The notes: generated by a model from the letters alone, not told the origin. A DNA stretch of 36,254 nt from Halobacillus alkaliphilus (GCF_900113125.1 NZ_FOOG01000039.1:1-36254); one strand, 5' to 3'; positions 15,515 through 24,483 are shown, counted from the stretch's first letter. Numbers and translations: made by a program.

Positions 15515-16632
15515 ACACATCAATTTTTCGACCATTTTGGAGTTACGACCCGATTAAAACGGAAAAGTGGCTGGAAAAGAAAGCGAGCGAGGGGCTTTTT
15601 CTGACTGGATTCAATCGGTGGTCAAGGAAATTCCATTTTGAAAAAGACGATCCCGAAACATGTACATATAGACTTCAATATGAGAAGGTTGGCCATTTTC
15701 CGCAGTCGCTAGTAGAGTCAGGATGGGAAACGATCACGAAAGAAGGAAGTTGGAGAATGATCCGTCATAAAGGCGCTGCGAACAAGGAGCCGCTAAGGGA
15801 TAGCTTAGCTTCAAGGAACAAAGTTCATTACTATATTTTCCTGGCGATTTTCATTTATATGCTTCTTTCTGCTGGTATGGTGGGAATGTTTTCACTCACT
15901 GTATTTTTAGGTGGTGGATCGGCGACGTTCGTTCCCAGTCCTTATTGGGCAATTACCATTACTGCAGGATTGATCCTTTGGACTCTCGTTCCTTATTCGA
16001 CACTGACGTTACACATAGGATTAAAAAAACTAAAAGTAGAGCCTGCACCTTCCACTGAACAAAACTCGAGACCCATCACATTCACGAAGGTACGATTAGC
16101 CTGGGCATGTGCTCCTGACCGTTTAGAAAAATGGTTAGAGACTATGGAACAAAAAGGATATCGTTTAGTAAAAGTCAGCAGATGGGGCCTGCGGTTTTCC
16201 TTCAGTGAAGGAGAACCGAGAAATGTAAGCTATGCTGCCGATTGTCAAAAATCTGTTGAATCGGATTATTTTTATTTGCATAGCGACCGAGGATGGCGTC
16301 AATTGTTCCATTCTTCCTCTTCGTTCATGTCCTGGACGTTGTGGGCCAAAGCGTACAATAATGAAGAGGAAAAACCTCAGCTGTACAGTGACTCCCATCA
16401 CAAGTTAAAGCATGCAAAACGAGTTACTCTTTGGCAGGGAGGTATATTCTTGCCGTTGACGTTTATATATATATGGGTCATCACGCTGAATATAGATGGT
16501 ATTCTACGAGGAGAAATCTTTGACGCTACTTTTTGGATGGTAGTCGTGCAAACTATCGTCGTCATCGAATTCGGTTATTTTTCTGCTCGTTCATTACTGT
16601 ATTATTGGCGGGTAAGGAAGATGATTCAGTAA
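15511..16632 (+). CDS. DUF2812 membrane protein
   Basis: 373 aa, translationally coupled to padR (4-nt overlap, GGGAGGAG ribosome site). Two DUF2812 copies: the first at about 5-75 (FWSYDPIKTEKWLEKKASEG, later CTYRLQYEKVG), the second at about 190-265 (VRLAWACAPDRLEKWLETME, later VSYAADCQK). Each is followed by a membrane-helix pair (about 107-132 and 147-168; 310-330 and 345-365). DUF2812 proteins co-occur with PadR regulators and are thought to act in envelope stress; no biochemical function is established. Confidence 0.88.
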   Translation: MNTSIFRPFWSYDPIKTEKWLEKKASEGLFLTGFNRWSRKFHFEKDDPETCTYRLQYEKVGHFPQSLVESGWETITKEGSWRMIRHKGAANKEPLRDSLASRNKVHYYIFLAIFIYMLLSAGMVGMFSLTVFLGGGSATFVPSPYWAITITAGLILWTLVPYSTLTLHIGLKKLKVEPAPSTEQNSRPITFTKVRLAWACAPDRLEKWLETMEQKGYRLVKVSRWGLRFSFSEGEPRNVSYAADCQKSVESDYFYLHSDRGWRQLFHSSSSFMSWTLWAKAYNNEEEKPQLYSDSHHKLKHAKRVTLWQGGIFLPLTFIYIWVITLNIDGILRGEIFDATFWMVVVQTIVVIEFGYFSARSLLYYWRVRKMIQ

Positions 16633-16789
16633 ATGAGACAGAATATATCACCTTGAAGCTTAAAATATTTCGATTGAATGACCGACCCACAGCTGTAATC
16701 ATGCGTGGTTTGGCTTAATTATACCTAAAATCCACCTTTTCCATCTGGATGAATACCTTTAAAACAATTTTATTTAATGAGGTGATATT

Positions 16790-17026
16790 TTGAAGGTTGC
16801 AAAAACTGTACTATTAATTTTAGGGATTTCTATTGCGGGATATGCATTATTCTCGGAAGAACCATCGAAGGTAATGCCCTTTGTTTTGCTTACTTTAGGG
16901 TGTTTTATGATTCTTAAGAGTGTGTATGAATTTAAAAAAGTTAAACATCCATACGTAGGTCTTTTCCAATTAGCAGTTGGGGTAGTTGCCATATATGCCT
17001 TTTTTCAAGCTTTTATGGTTATTTGA
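16790..17026 (+). CDS. Small three-helix membrane protein (DUF3953-like)
   Basis: 78 aa, TTG start behind GAGGTGAT. Three hydrophobic helices (about 3-21, 28-46, 55-76) with a short basic loop EFKKVKHPYVG between the last two. Length and helix pattern resemble the DUF3953 family common in Bacillus. Function unknown. Isolated between DUF2812 and the T-box leader. Confidence 0.65.
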   Translation: MKVAKTVLLILGISIAGYALFSEEPSKVMPFVLLTLGCFMILKSVYEFKKVKHPYVGLFQLAVGVVAIYAFFQAFMVI

Positions 17027-17109
17027 GCAAAAGTTAACAATTTTTACTTACATGGCAGAATAATTGGATACTCTAGTTTCAAATATCAGATGCCTTTAGA
17101 AAGAAACTA

Positions 17110-17138
17110 TTTACAAATATAATAGATAAATGGATAAT
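17110..17138 (+). promoter_or_regulatory. Promoter of the T-box leader
   Basis: TTTACA (17110-17115), 17-nt spacer, GATAAT (17133-17138), about 15 nt before Stem I. Confidence 0.55.
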
Positions 17139-17149
17139 GTAGTGAAATA

Positions 17150-17440
17150 TCTAACTGCGATGAAGAGAAGAGTAGGCAAGTGAACATTCTTTCCAGAGAG
17201 CCCCGTTAGTTAGAAAGGGGTAAGAATGAATTGCTGAACCAAACCTCAGAGCATCATATTGGAACCTTTTTAGGGGATAATGTGACGGGAGCTCCCGTTA
17301 TAGAGCTAGGGTATAAGCAACGAATGGGTTTGTCGTACCTGACAAGATTAATATGGTGACGTATTAATAAACTGGGGTGGCACCGCGATAAAATATAATC
17401 TCGCCCCCAAGACAAATGTCTTGGGGGTGGGATTTTTTTA
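17150..17440 (+). ncRNA. T-box riboswitch (specifier probably CAA, glutamine)
   Basis: Stem I begins at GCGATGAAGAG with AGAGTAG, closed by GCAA/UUGC and CAUUCUU/AAGAAUG, an AGAGA bulge and GCCCC/GGGGU. The 3' side of the specifier loop reads UGAAC-CAA-A-CCUC; by analogy with glyQS (CGAAA-GGC-A-UUCUU) the specifier codon is CAA, Gln. A CCA (Pro) reading would need two A's after it. The T-box GGGUGGCACCGCG (17375-17387) has C in the variable position, which pairs with a G discriminator; tRNA-Gln has G73 and tRNA-Pro A73, supporting Gln. The terminator follows at 17398-17439. T-boxes sense uncharged tRNA and open the downstream gene, here an MFS transporter. Confidence 0.9.
17398..17439. terminator. 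T-box regulatory terminator
   Basis: CCCCCAAGAC (17404-17413) pairs perfectly with GTCTTGGGGG (17418-17427), flanked by AATC/GATT pairing and followed by seven T's. It competes with the antiterminator formed around the T-box sequence. Confidence 0.92.
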
Positions 17441-17492
17441 TTTACCAAAATCAAAATACTAACAATCACTCAACTATAAGGGAGGATTTTGT

Positions 17493-18752
17493 GTGGAAAT
17501 AAAGAAATTATTTTATTCGTGGAGACATCCCGTACTCTTACTATTCGGTATAGGATTATCAAATATAGGAGATTGGATATATTTAATTGCTTTGAATTTG
17601 ATCGTATTAGATATGACGGGGTCACCTCTCGCTGTTGCAGCCCTATATATTCTAAAACCATTAGCGACATTATTTACTAATTTCTGGTCTGGCACAATTA
17701 TCGACCGTCTAAATCAGCGAAACCTTATGGTGGAATTGGATATGGTTCGGGCTGCTATAATCTTTATCCTTCCTTCCTTATCATCCCTTTGGCTTATCTA
17801 TTCTGCTGTCTTATTGATCAATATGGGAAGTTCGATTTTTGAGCCTGCTTCTATGACATACATAACTAAATTGATACCTTCAGAAAAGAGAAAACGGTTT
17901 AATTCTTTCAGAAGTCTAATTGATTCCGGTGGCTTTTTGATAGGTCCTGCCATAGCTGGTTTGCTTTTTATTTTAGGAACTCCTTACATGGCGATCTATG
18001 TAAATGCATTAACATTTTTAGGTTCAGGATTCATTACTTTATTACTGCCTCAACTACAAGATTTATCATTGAAACAAAATAATCTTCTTAACTTTTCGTT
18101 CGGACTGCTAAAGAAAGACTGGAATGTAGTTCGGCTTTTTACTCATAACTATCCCTATGTGATGGGAATTTATTTCTTGTTTAGTCTCATGATTGTTATG
18201 GCTACGGCTTTAGATTCATTGGAAGCATCTTTCTCTAAAGAGGTATTAACGTTAACAGATGCGGAGTACGGTTTTCTGGTAAGTATTGCGGGGCTAGGTA
18301 TTGCGGCAGGCGCAGTGGTAAACACCTTATTTGCAAAGAAAATGACTACATTATTTTTGATTGGACTAGGGCCGGTATTTGTTTCCGTGGGGTATATGGT
18401 TTACGCTTTTTCATCAAGTTTCGATATAGCTGCGTTAGGATTCGTTGTGCTATCATTTTCACTCGCCTTTGCAAATACAGGTTTTCATACCTTCTATCAA
18501 GAAAACATTCCTGTTAATGTAATGGGGAGGGTAGGAAGTATTTATGGTCTTATCGAAGCTTTTTTTATCATAATAGCGACTATTTCAATTGGTTTAACTG
18601 CTCAATTATTGTCTATTAAGTTAGCTGTAATTGTGGGGTCATTTTTCATGCTTTTGGTTACGGGTATATTATGTTTTGTCACCTTTTACTTTGAGGAAAA
18701 GGATGAGGAACAAAAGTTTGAGAATGAAATCATGAAAGTTTATGATAAATGA
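17493..18752 (+). CDS. MFS transporter (12-helix, efflux-type)
   Basis: 419 aa, GTG start behind GGGAGGA. About twelve membrane helices. The stretches NFWSGTIIDRLNQRNLMVELD (loop 2-3 motif A variant), GSSIFEPASMTYITKLIPSE and NIPVNVMGRVGSIYG resemble the MefA-like/MFS_3 branch usually called macrolide or enterobactin-type efflux. The gene sits directly under a T-box that appears to sense tRNA-Gln, which is unexpected for a drug exporter and suggests an amino-acid or peptide substrate. That is inference from regulation, not from the protein. Confidence 0.88.
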   Translation: MEIKKLFYSWRHPVLLLFGIGLSNIGDWIYLIALNLIVLDMTGSPLAVAALYILKPLATLFTNFWSGTIIDRLNQRNLMVELDMVRAAIIFILPSLSSLWLIYSAVLLINMGSSIFEPASMTYITKLIPSEKRKRFNSFRSLIDSGGFLIGPAIAGLLFILGTPYMAIYVNALTFLGSGFITLLLPQLQDLSLKQNNLLNFSFGLLKKDWNVVRLFTHNYPYVMGIYFLFSLMIVMATALDSLEASFSKEVLTLTDAEYGFLVSIAGLGIAAGAVVNTLFAKKMTTLFLIGLGPVFVSVGYMVYAFSSSFDIAALGFVVLSFSLAFANTGFHTFYQENIPVNVMGRVGSIYGLIEAFFIIIATISIGLTAQLLSIKLAVIVGSFFMLLVTGILCFVTFYFEEKDEEQKFENEIMKVYDK

Positions 18753-18913
18753 TTTTTTGCTATTATATTAAAAACAAAATGATTATCCCTGGTTAGGGCT
18801 TTTATTTTCAATATTAGTGAAATAGGCGGGTTTATTGAAGAAAAAGGTAAGAATTTGCTTGCAGACAGGGTTAGATAATAGGGCAAACGAATTCTTAAAA
18901 GGAAAGAATAGGA

Positions 18914-19156
18914 ATGGAATCAAAAAAATTACCTTATGTAATGTATTGGATTATACTTGGCGTTGGTATTTTGTCTTTCAGTATGCCTTTTTTCCAGGAG
19001 TATGGAATTATTACAACCCTCATACTCACATTTCTATGTAGTTTGTTTAGTTTGGCCATAGCAATGGGACTTGGGAAACGAAAATTTGTGTATTTAAGCA
19101 TATTGCTCTTAGTTAGTCCCTGGCTTTATTTATTATCAAAAAATTTAATTAACTAA
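18914..19156 (+). CDS. Small membrane protein, unrecognised
   Basis: 80 aa, ATG preceded by AAAGGAAAGAATAGGA. Hydrophobic helices at about 9-24, 31-52 and 58-74, with a GLGKRKF basic loop between the last two. No family recognised. A competing frame at 18835-19041 overlaps it but has no ribosome site and no protein-like pattern. Stands alone. Confidence 0.55.
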   Translation: MESKKLPYVMYWIILGVGILSFSMPFFQEYGIITTLILTFLCSLFSLAIAMGLGKRKFVYLSILLLVSPWLYLLSKNLIN

Positions 19157-19329
19157 AATTTTTTAAAGTCTATAAAATGTAAAAAAGCGAGACTAAGAAT
19201 TTTTATGGTTTAAGTATGGATAAATCATGACTTAAGGAATAGGAGCTATTATTAAGTTAAGTGCTTCACGCTGAAAATACTCCGACAACAACTTTCAAAT
19301 TTCAGATCTAAGGAAAGTGAGGAAAAACT

Positions 19330-20238
19330 GTGATTAAACCACGTGCTTTAAAAGAAGGTGATCGGGTAGCAGTTATTGCACCAGCCGGACCACCAGACAG
19401 AAAACACCTGAATCAGGGGATACGTGTATTAGAAGACATGGGGCTTAATGTCGTCATTGGACAACACGTGTTTGATGGTGAGGAAGAGCTTGCGGCTATT
19501 GATCAAAAGCGACTTACTGACTTGAATGAGGCTTTTTGTGATCCTGATATTCGCGGGATTGTTTGCGCAAATGGAGGATACGGGACAGCAAAAATTGCTG
19601 ATATGATTGATTACGAAAAGGTAAAAAGTAATCCTAAAATATTCTGGGGATACAGCGACATTACATATCTGCTTAATGCTATTCAGAAATCTAGCAACTT
19701 GGTTACTTTCCACGGTCCGATGGTGGCCTCCGACTTAAATGAGGAACTAAGAACAAAAGAAACAGTTTCCTCTTTTTCACCCTTGTTTACGGGAGAAACT
19801 ATAACTTATGACTCTCACAGATCGCCTCTTAACACCCTAACTCATGGTAAAGGAGAAGGACATTTAGTAGGAGGGAATCTGACACTACTCACCAATGGTT
19901 TGGGAACGCCTTATCAAGTGGATGCGAAGGGGGCTATTCTGCTAATTGAGGAAGTGGCAGAACCAGCGTTTCGTGTTGATTTGATGCTTACTCATCTCAA
20001 ACAGGCAGGGGTGTTCAACGAGGTTCAAGGTGTAGTTTTAGGTAATTTCCAAGTAGAAGGAGAGGAATATGTAAAGTTAAGAAAAGTACTTCAGAATTTC
20101 TTCGCTAATGCGTCATTCCCGGTTGTAGAGAATTTTCACTTTGGTCATTGCCAACCAAATTATGGCGTGCCACTGGGAGTAAAAGCGAAACTCACTACAT
20201 CGCCACCTCTATTGTTAATTGATTCAGGTGTGATGTAA
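19330..20238 (+). CDS. S66 family LD-carboxypeptidase-like serine peptidase
   Basis: 302 aa, GTG start behind AAGGAAAGTGAGGA. Motifs in order: DRVAVIAPAGPPD, GIVCANGGYGTAKI, nucleophile Ser109 in WGYSDIT, Glu207 in LIEEVAEP, and His273 in FGHCQPNYGVPLG. This is the Ser-Glu-His triad of LdcA/MccF (family S66). LdcA-type members trim the D-Ala from L-Lys-D-Ala-type muropeptides during wall recycling; MccF-type members cleave microcin C-like conjugates. Cytosolic, no signal peptide. B. subtilis YkfA is a likely relative. The next gene, an L,D-transpeptidase, also concerns peptidoglycan, but the genes are 380 bp apart. Confidence 0.9.
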   Translation: MIKPRALKEGDRVAVIAPAGPPDRKHLNQGIRVLEDMGLNVVIGQHVFDGEEELAAIDQKRLTDLNEAFCDPDIRGIVCANGGYGTAKIADMIDYEKVKSNPKIFWGYSDITYLLNAIQKSSNLVTFHGPMVASDLNEELRTKETVSSFSPLFTGETITYDSHRSPLNTLTHGKGEGHLVGGNLTLLTNGLGTPYQVDAKGAILLIEEVAEPAFRVDLMLTHLKQAGVFNEVQGVVLGNFQVEGEEYVKLRKVLQNFFANASFPVVENFHFGHCQPNYGVPLGVKAKLTTSPPLLLIDSGVM

Positions 20239-20620
20239 ATTTTTGGGATAACAAATACATAAGTAGTGATTTTATAAATGCTAATATTAGGGCAAAAAAC
20301 TCGCGTAAGAGTGAAGGGTGTCACAATTTAGGTAGGGGACCTTTTCAACTTTGGATGAGCTTGGGCTTAATTTTTTCAGGCATCCTCTTTAGTTGTGTCT
20401 TTCGAGTTCTCGAAACTTAGGAAGGCTTATGAGGAAACATATTTCTAGTATAAAAGTTACTATATAAATGAGAATACTATAAAAGATAACACTCACCTTC
20501 ATAATGATTTTGATCCACTCGAAAATATATTTATTTCGACGGCTGTGTTCGACAATTTATTCCCTATTCCCCGAAGTATAATATTTCCATAGTACTAAGG
20601 AGTGAATGGAGGAGCAGAGC
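20239..20620. other. Intergenic region before the L,D-transpeptidase
   Basis: No coding frame or hairpin is convincing. A TATAAT (20575-20580) precedes the gene by about 40 nt, but no matching -35 at normal spacing is obvious. Confidence 0.4.
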
Positions 20621-21367
20621 ATGCAGCTGAGAAAAATGGTGTTTGTACTGGGGATTCTTTTATTGGGTTTATGTGTGATGGTAAAGCCGGCAGAGGCCGC
20701 GGAGAAGGAAGCCATTATTATTAATAAAAGCATTAATCAACTCGCATTTTATGAAAATGGCAAACTTCAAAAAACGTTTCCTGTAGCAACGGGCAGAACG
20801 AAGAGTTTAACGCCGGAGGGGAAATTCCCGCTCGTTAATAAGGTGAAAAACAGGCCATGGTATAAAGAAAACATTCCAGGTGGTGATCCTAGGAATCCTC
20901 TGGGGGCAAGGTGGCTTGGGATAAAGGTTCCGGGCGACTGGGGACGTACCTCAGGAAATGTTTATGGTGTCCATGGTACAAATAATCCTTCTTCCATTGG
21001 TACGTACGCGTCAAGTGGCTGTATTCGAATGCACAATAAAGATGTTATCTGGTTGTATGAACGGGCTGACAAGAATATTCCGGTGTATATCACAAGTTCC
21101 TCCTCGTCCTTTACGGCATTAGCCCAAAAATATGGAGTCGGATCGGGCAAGGTCGTTGCAGGCTATGAAACCTTTAACGAAACGTTAAGGTATGGCAGTA
21201 AAGGTGAATCCGTAAAAATTCTGCAGCGAAAACTCAGCATAACCGCTGATGGATCTTTTGGTCCGCAGACCTTAAGAGCTGTAAAGAAATTTCAAACCTC
21301 AAAAGGATTAGTGAGTGATGGTATTGTAGGGCCGAAAACTAGAAAAGCATTATTCAGCAGTAAGTAA
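20621..21367 (+). CDS. Secreted L,D-transpeptidase (YkuD) with peptidoglycan-binding domain
   Basis: 248 aa from the ATG at 20621 (GGAGGAG six bases upstream); an ATG at 20606 would add five residues. Signal peptide QLRKMVFVLGILLLGLCVMV with cleavage near AEA-AEK. YkuD domain (about 30-155): HGTNNPSSIG with His118, then SSGCIRMHNKDV with Cys134, the catalytic pair. PG_binding_1 domain (about 190-245): LRYGSKGESVKILQRKL, ADGSFGPQT, GIVGPKTRKAL. Forms 3-3 peptide crosslinks or anchors proteins in the wall; single-gene unit with its own terminator. Confidence 0.93.
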   Translation: MQLRKMVFVLGILLLGLCVMVKPAEAAEKEAIIINKSINQLAFYENGKLQKTFPVATGRTKSLTPEGKFPLVNKVKNRPWYKENIPGGDPRNPLGARWLGIKVPGDWGRTSGNVYGVHGTNNPSSIGTYASSGCIRMHNKDVIWLYERADKNIPVYITSSSSSFTALAQKYGVGSGKVVAGYETFNETLRYGSKGESVKILQRKLSITADGSFGPQTLRAVKKFQTSKGLVSDGIVGPKTRKALFSSK

Positions 21368-21719
21368 TACAGCGATTTACAAAAAACATATTAGGGCAAG
21401 AACCTTCTGGATGACCCCGAATAGAGACATTCTAAACTATGTCTATGTTCGGGGTTTTTGGTCCGTATAAAAGTTTGAAAACCTAAAACTAATCGGATTG
21501 CAGGGATAATTTTCCTTTAGTTTAACTTAAATTGAAACTTTGGACGCGTTTTTTCGTATGAAATAGGAGTCATATTAAGTGCTCGAGTATAGGAGCAGGT
21601 GGGACGCCTTATTAAGAAGCTGGTTCAGGAATGGTTAAAGAACAGGAGAGAGTTGTAGAAACAAGTAAACAATTTGCTGGGAACAACAGGTGCCAATCGT
21701 GTGAACTCTATACTTTACG
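21368..21719. other. Intergenic region
   Basis: Contains the terminator at 21414-21459. Around 21630-21720 there is a short open frame (MVKEQERVVETSKQFAG...) without a ribosome site, not supported as a gene. Confidence 0.4.
21414..21459. terminator. L,D-transpeptidase terminator
   Basis: ACCCCGAATAGAGACAT folds on ATGTCTATGTTCGGGGT with small bulges, ending in five T's. Confidence 0.85.
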
Positions 21720-21920
21720 GTGAAAGAGGGGGATATCATAAAACACATATTAGGCTACTTCATCTTTTTGACTGTCATCATTCACGGGGTTCTGGACATT
21801 TTTGAAGGAGTATCCTGGCTTTTCCGCTTCATCAATATGGGCTTTTTACTATTGATTGCAGTGGTTATTCATAGTCTATCGAATATAAAACCAAATAATC
21901 GGATAGTGAAACAGGACTAA
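21720..21920 (+). CDS. Small two-helix membrane protein, weak start
   Basis: 66 aa with GTG at 21720 but no ribosome site before it. A good GAGGGGG lies inside the frame (21726-21732), after which only ATA codons fit, so the true start may be altered. Two hydrophobic helices (about 9-26, 33-53). A terminator follows (21972-22010). No family recognised. Probably a small gene or a decaying one. Confidence 0.4.
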   Translation: MKEGDIIKHILGYFIFLTVIIHGVLDIFEGVSWLFRFINMGFLLLIAVVIHSLSNIKPNNRIVKQD

Positions 21921-21971
21921 AAGAATTTTCTTAACTGCCGGGCTTGCTTCGATCAACAAACCTAAACATTG

Positions 21972-22010
21972 AAAATAGAACTTCTGAAGAGCTGGAAGTT
22001 CTATTTTTTT
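21972..22010. terminator. Rho-independent terminator
   Basis: AAAATAGAACTTC and GAAGTTCTATTTT pair perfectly around TGAAGAGCTG, then more T's. Confidence 0.88.
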
Positions 22011-22086
22011 ACGTGTATTGAAAGAATCGGATGATAGGTATTAGAGAGAGGTATCATAAATATACAAAAGTAAGGAGGGAATTTGA

Positions 22087-22515
22087 ATGAAAGGGTTAAA
22101 GGAAGGGAGTGTCATGATCATAGCGGGTATGCTGGCTGCTTTAGTGGTTAGTATCTTTTTTTATTCACGAGGCAGCGGGGACTATACTCCACTTGTATTC
22201 ATAGTAGCTTTTATAATTTTTGTGGGGAGCGGATTACTGGTTAAGGTATGTTATTTATGGATTCAGTGGGGGAATCGATATTTGACCAATGTGCTTGTGT
22301 ATATGTTATGTGGAGCTATAATCCTGTTTTTGCTGACTTATATTCCTTCTGTTTATTCCATAATTTTTGAGAGTTATACGTTTCAGGAACTTATAACATC
22401 TTCCTCCGTCCAGGGAGTCTTACAAATTATGGGGTATGGTGCTATTTGTGGGCTGCTGTTTTATCATTGTTATATTGGTGTACATAGTCTGGTATTAAAG
22501 TTTGAAAATAGTTGA
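22087..22515 (+). CDS. Four-helix membrane protein, unrecognised
   Basis: 142 aa, ATG behind AAGGAGGGA. Helices at about 8-26, 35-58, 67-88 and 107-132. No conserved polar motif that I recognise. First of four small membrane-protein genes in the same orientation (22087-23831), separated by 80-150 nt gaps, each with its own ribosome site. Confidence 0.7.
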   Translation: MKGLKEGSVMIIAGMLAALVVSIFFYSRGSGDYTPLVFIVAFIIFVGSGLLVKVCYLWIQWGNRYLTNVLVYMLCGAIILFLLTYIPSVYSIIFESYTFQELITSSSVQGVLQIMGYGAICGLLFYHCYIGVHSLVLKFENS

Positions 22516-22674
22516 ATGGATTATAGAGGTGCAAATGCTTGTTACATGCAGCCATAGTGTGTTTGGTTCCGTTTCACTGAATAACTAATCCATTCATTCT
22601 TCGTAATCTGCTTTGATATGTGTATATTTCTTAACAGTCTTCAGAACAGTGTCTGAAAAAAGGTGGGACGTAAA

Positions 22675-22968
22675 TTGAGGGCGCTTTTAGAAGTAGTTCG
22701 TATAATCGTTATTTTTACTCTGTTCGGTGGATTGGGATGGGGGTTAATACATAATAGTTATACCATTAACGAAACAACTGAATCTTTTTCGTGGATGGGT
22801 GCATGTGCTATATTATTAATTCTTTTTGTATGGTACAGAAATAAGTTGCAATTCTCCGGGTGGTATAAAAAAGAGGGGGGAGTAAAACTTTCGAAAAGGA
22901 TCTCCTTGATTCTAATTGTAAGCTCTGTCGTTCTCTTCATTTTACCATTTGTTTTAGGGAATTTATGA
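22675..22968 (+). CDS. Three-helix membrane protein, unrecognised
   Basis: 97 aa from the TTG at 22675 (AGGTGGG seven bases upstream); a GTG at 22663 overlaps that site. Helices at about 5-25, 38-53 and 74-93, with a basic amphipathic stretch FSGWYKKEGGVKLSKR between the last two. No family recognised. Second of the small-membrane-protein run. Confidence 0.6.
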   Translation: MRALLEVVRIIVIFTLFGGLGWGLIHNSYTINETTESFSWMGACAILLILFVWYRNKLQFSGWYKKEGGVKLSKRISLILIVSSVVLFILPFVLGNL

Positions 22969-23048
22969 GCTTAACGGGTAGGATAGATCGAGTTTTTACA
23001 ACTAGTATATGAATTTCCGGGAATTTAGTAAGGAAAAGGGGGGATAAA

Positions 23049-23426
23049 ATGAAAGGTCATATTCTATATGTTGTGATTAGTTTGTCGGTGGTTTTTATCG
23101 CACTTGGATTGCTGATTGGCCAAATTCCTTGGGTTGGCTTAGCAGCGAGTATTATTGGATTCAGCATTGCGGAACTTACAAGGCATAGAAAGATAAATGG
23201 GGGTGAAACTGATTCAAATGATAATCGGACTGCTAACCATTTGAATCAATTTGCCGGAATTGTCCTGTTGATTTCTTTTAGTCTTTTATTCCTTTTTTTA
23301 GTATCAGCAAAGTACGGATTTAATGTAGAAACTATGAACATTAATTATTTAATGATCTATGTTATCGTAACTTTTTTTACATTAATAACAGGCGGTGCCA
23401 TTATAAGGAGAAGGGTAGGAAATTAA
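23049..23426 (+). CDS. Four-helix membrane protein, unrecognised
   Basis: 125 aa, ATG behind AAGGGGGGAT. Two N-terminal helices (about 5-22, 26-42), a hydrophilic loop TRHRKINGGETDSNDNRTA, then two more helices (about 67-88, 98-117) and a basic end. This two-plus-two layout resembles small Bacillus proteins of unknown function. Third gene of the run. Confidence 0.65.
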   Translation: MKGHILYVVISLSVVFIALGLLIGQIPWVGLAASIIGFSIAELTRHRKINGGETDSNDNRTANHLNQFAGIVLLISFSLLFLFLVSAKYGFNVETMNINYLMIYVIVTFFTLITGGAIIRRRVGN

Positions 23427-23522
23427 ACTACGAGAGATTTAACGTCTGTCCGTCCTAGCGTTCAAAATTATACCAGGGCCGAAAGCTGCCTTATCAAGCT
23501 TGTTAGAGAGGTGGGTAATCTA

Positions 23523-23831
23523 GTGACTGGGATTGTGTTCAGTGGACTAACTATTTTTATTTTATTGGCGACAGGACTTGGCTATATGGCAGCAAAGCAA
23601 AGTATAATTAGAAATAAAAAGCTAGTGGAAGATATATTTTTAGCGAATTGCTTACTATTTGTCTGCGGTCTTATTAGTGCATTGTTATGGTTTATGTACG
23701 CAGGGTCAATTAATGAATTCTTACTATTCGGAGGAATGCTTTTCATCATAGGAATCACTTTAACGTGTGCCGTGGTTCTTACCGTTATACTAATCGTAAG
23801 GCAAAGAAAGTGGATGCAGCCTGAAAATTAG
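23523..23831 (+). CDS. Three-helix membrane protein, unrecognised
   Basis: 102 aa from the GTG at 23523, with GAGGTGGG seven bases upstream; an earlier GTG at 23511 lies within that site. Helices at about 4-22, 38-57 and 64-88, ending in a basic VRQRKWMQPEN tail. No family recognised. Last of the four small membrane-protein genes. Confidence 0.6.
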   Translation: MTGIVFSGLTIFILLATGLGYMAAKQSIIRNKKLVEDIFLANCLLFVCGLISALLWFMYAGSINEFLLFGGMLFIIGITLTCAVVLTVILIVRQRKWMQPEN

Positions 23832-23970
23832 AATCGTATCGTTTCATTTCATTAAAGGAGGAGGCCGAACGTTCGTTTTCGGTCCAAAGTTGTAGCCTTC
23901 CATCATTCCATTCTCCGATTTGTTTACACAGGGGTTCGTGTAACCTGTTAGATAGAAGGAGTTGATGGAT

Positions 23971-24483
23971 ATGGATATAGTTGTTATTAGTGGAAGCCCG
24001 AGAAAACTCGGAAGGACAAGGATCGCCGCCTATGAAATGGCAATCAAGTTAAAGGCTGACCTTATTGATTTAAGTGAAGAGCCTATGCCGCTGTTTAATG
24101 GAGATTCCTCACAAGGAAAACATCCAGCTGTTCAAAGGCTTCGGCAAAAAGCAGAAGAGGCGGACGCGTTTGTGTGGGTGTCCCCAGAATATCATAACGG
24201 AATGAGCGGCGCGTTAAAGAATGCCCTTGAATTTTTAAACGGAACTCATTTCCAGCGAAAGCCGATCTTGCTTCTTTCTGTTTGCGGTGGCGGGAAAGGC
24301 GGCATAAATGCGGTAAACCAGATGCGTACGGTCGGCCGCGGATTATATGCGATGGTTGTGCCGCATCAGATGGTATTTGATCCGGAAGATTTTGATGCAA
24401 ATTTTGTTTTGACAGAGAAGGCAATAGAAAGGTTACATAGCACGATAGAGGAATTCCAACAGTGGCTGCCTGTCAAAGTGTAA
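23971..24483 (+). CDS. azr: NADPH-dependent FMN reductase / azoreductase (Azr)
   Basis: 170 aa from the ATG at 23971 (AAGGAG nine bases upstream); TTG and ATG codons at 23962 and 23965 are too close to it. Flavodoxin-like fold: SGSPRKLGRTR (FMN phosphate loop, 6-16), LFNGDSSQ, SPEYHNGMSGALKNALEFL (FMN/dimer contact) and GGGKGGINAVNQMRT. Reads closely to B. subtilis Azr (YhdA), an FMN-dependent NADPH reductase acting on quinones and azo dyes. The two genes after it are the YhcY/YhcZ pair, which neighbour azr in B. subtilis as well. Confidence 0.92.
   Translation: MDIVVISGSPRKLGRTRIAAYEMAIKLKADLIDLSEEPMPLFNGDSSQGKHPAVQRLRQKAEEADAFVWVSPEYHNGMSGALKNALEFLNGTHFQRKPILLLSVCGGGKGGINAVNQMRTVGRGLYAMVVPHQMVFDPEDFDANFVLTEKAIERLHSTIEEFQQWLPVKV

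Noticed and set aside
17150-17440. Proline (CCA) specifier reading of the T-box
   Set aside because: Needs two A's between specifier and helix and a U in the T-box for an A73 tRNA; the T-box has C. Kept only as the alternative to test.
18835-19041. 68-aa frame overlapping the small membrane gene at 18914
   Set aside because: No ribosome site, and the other frame has a clear three-helix pattern.
21630-21720. Short frame resembling a chemoreceptor piece (VVETSKQFAG)
   Set aside because: Too short, no ribosome site, and similarity is within chance.
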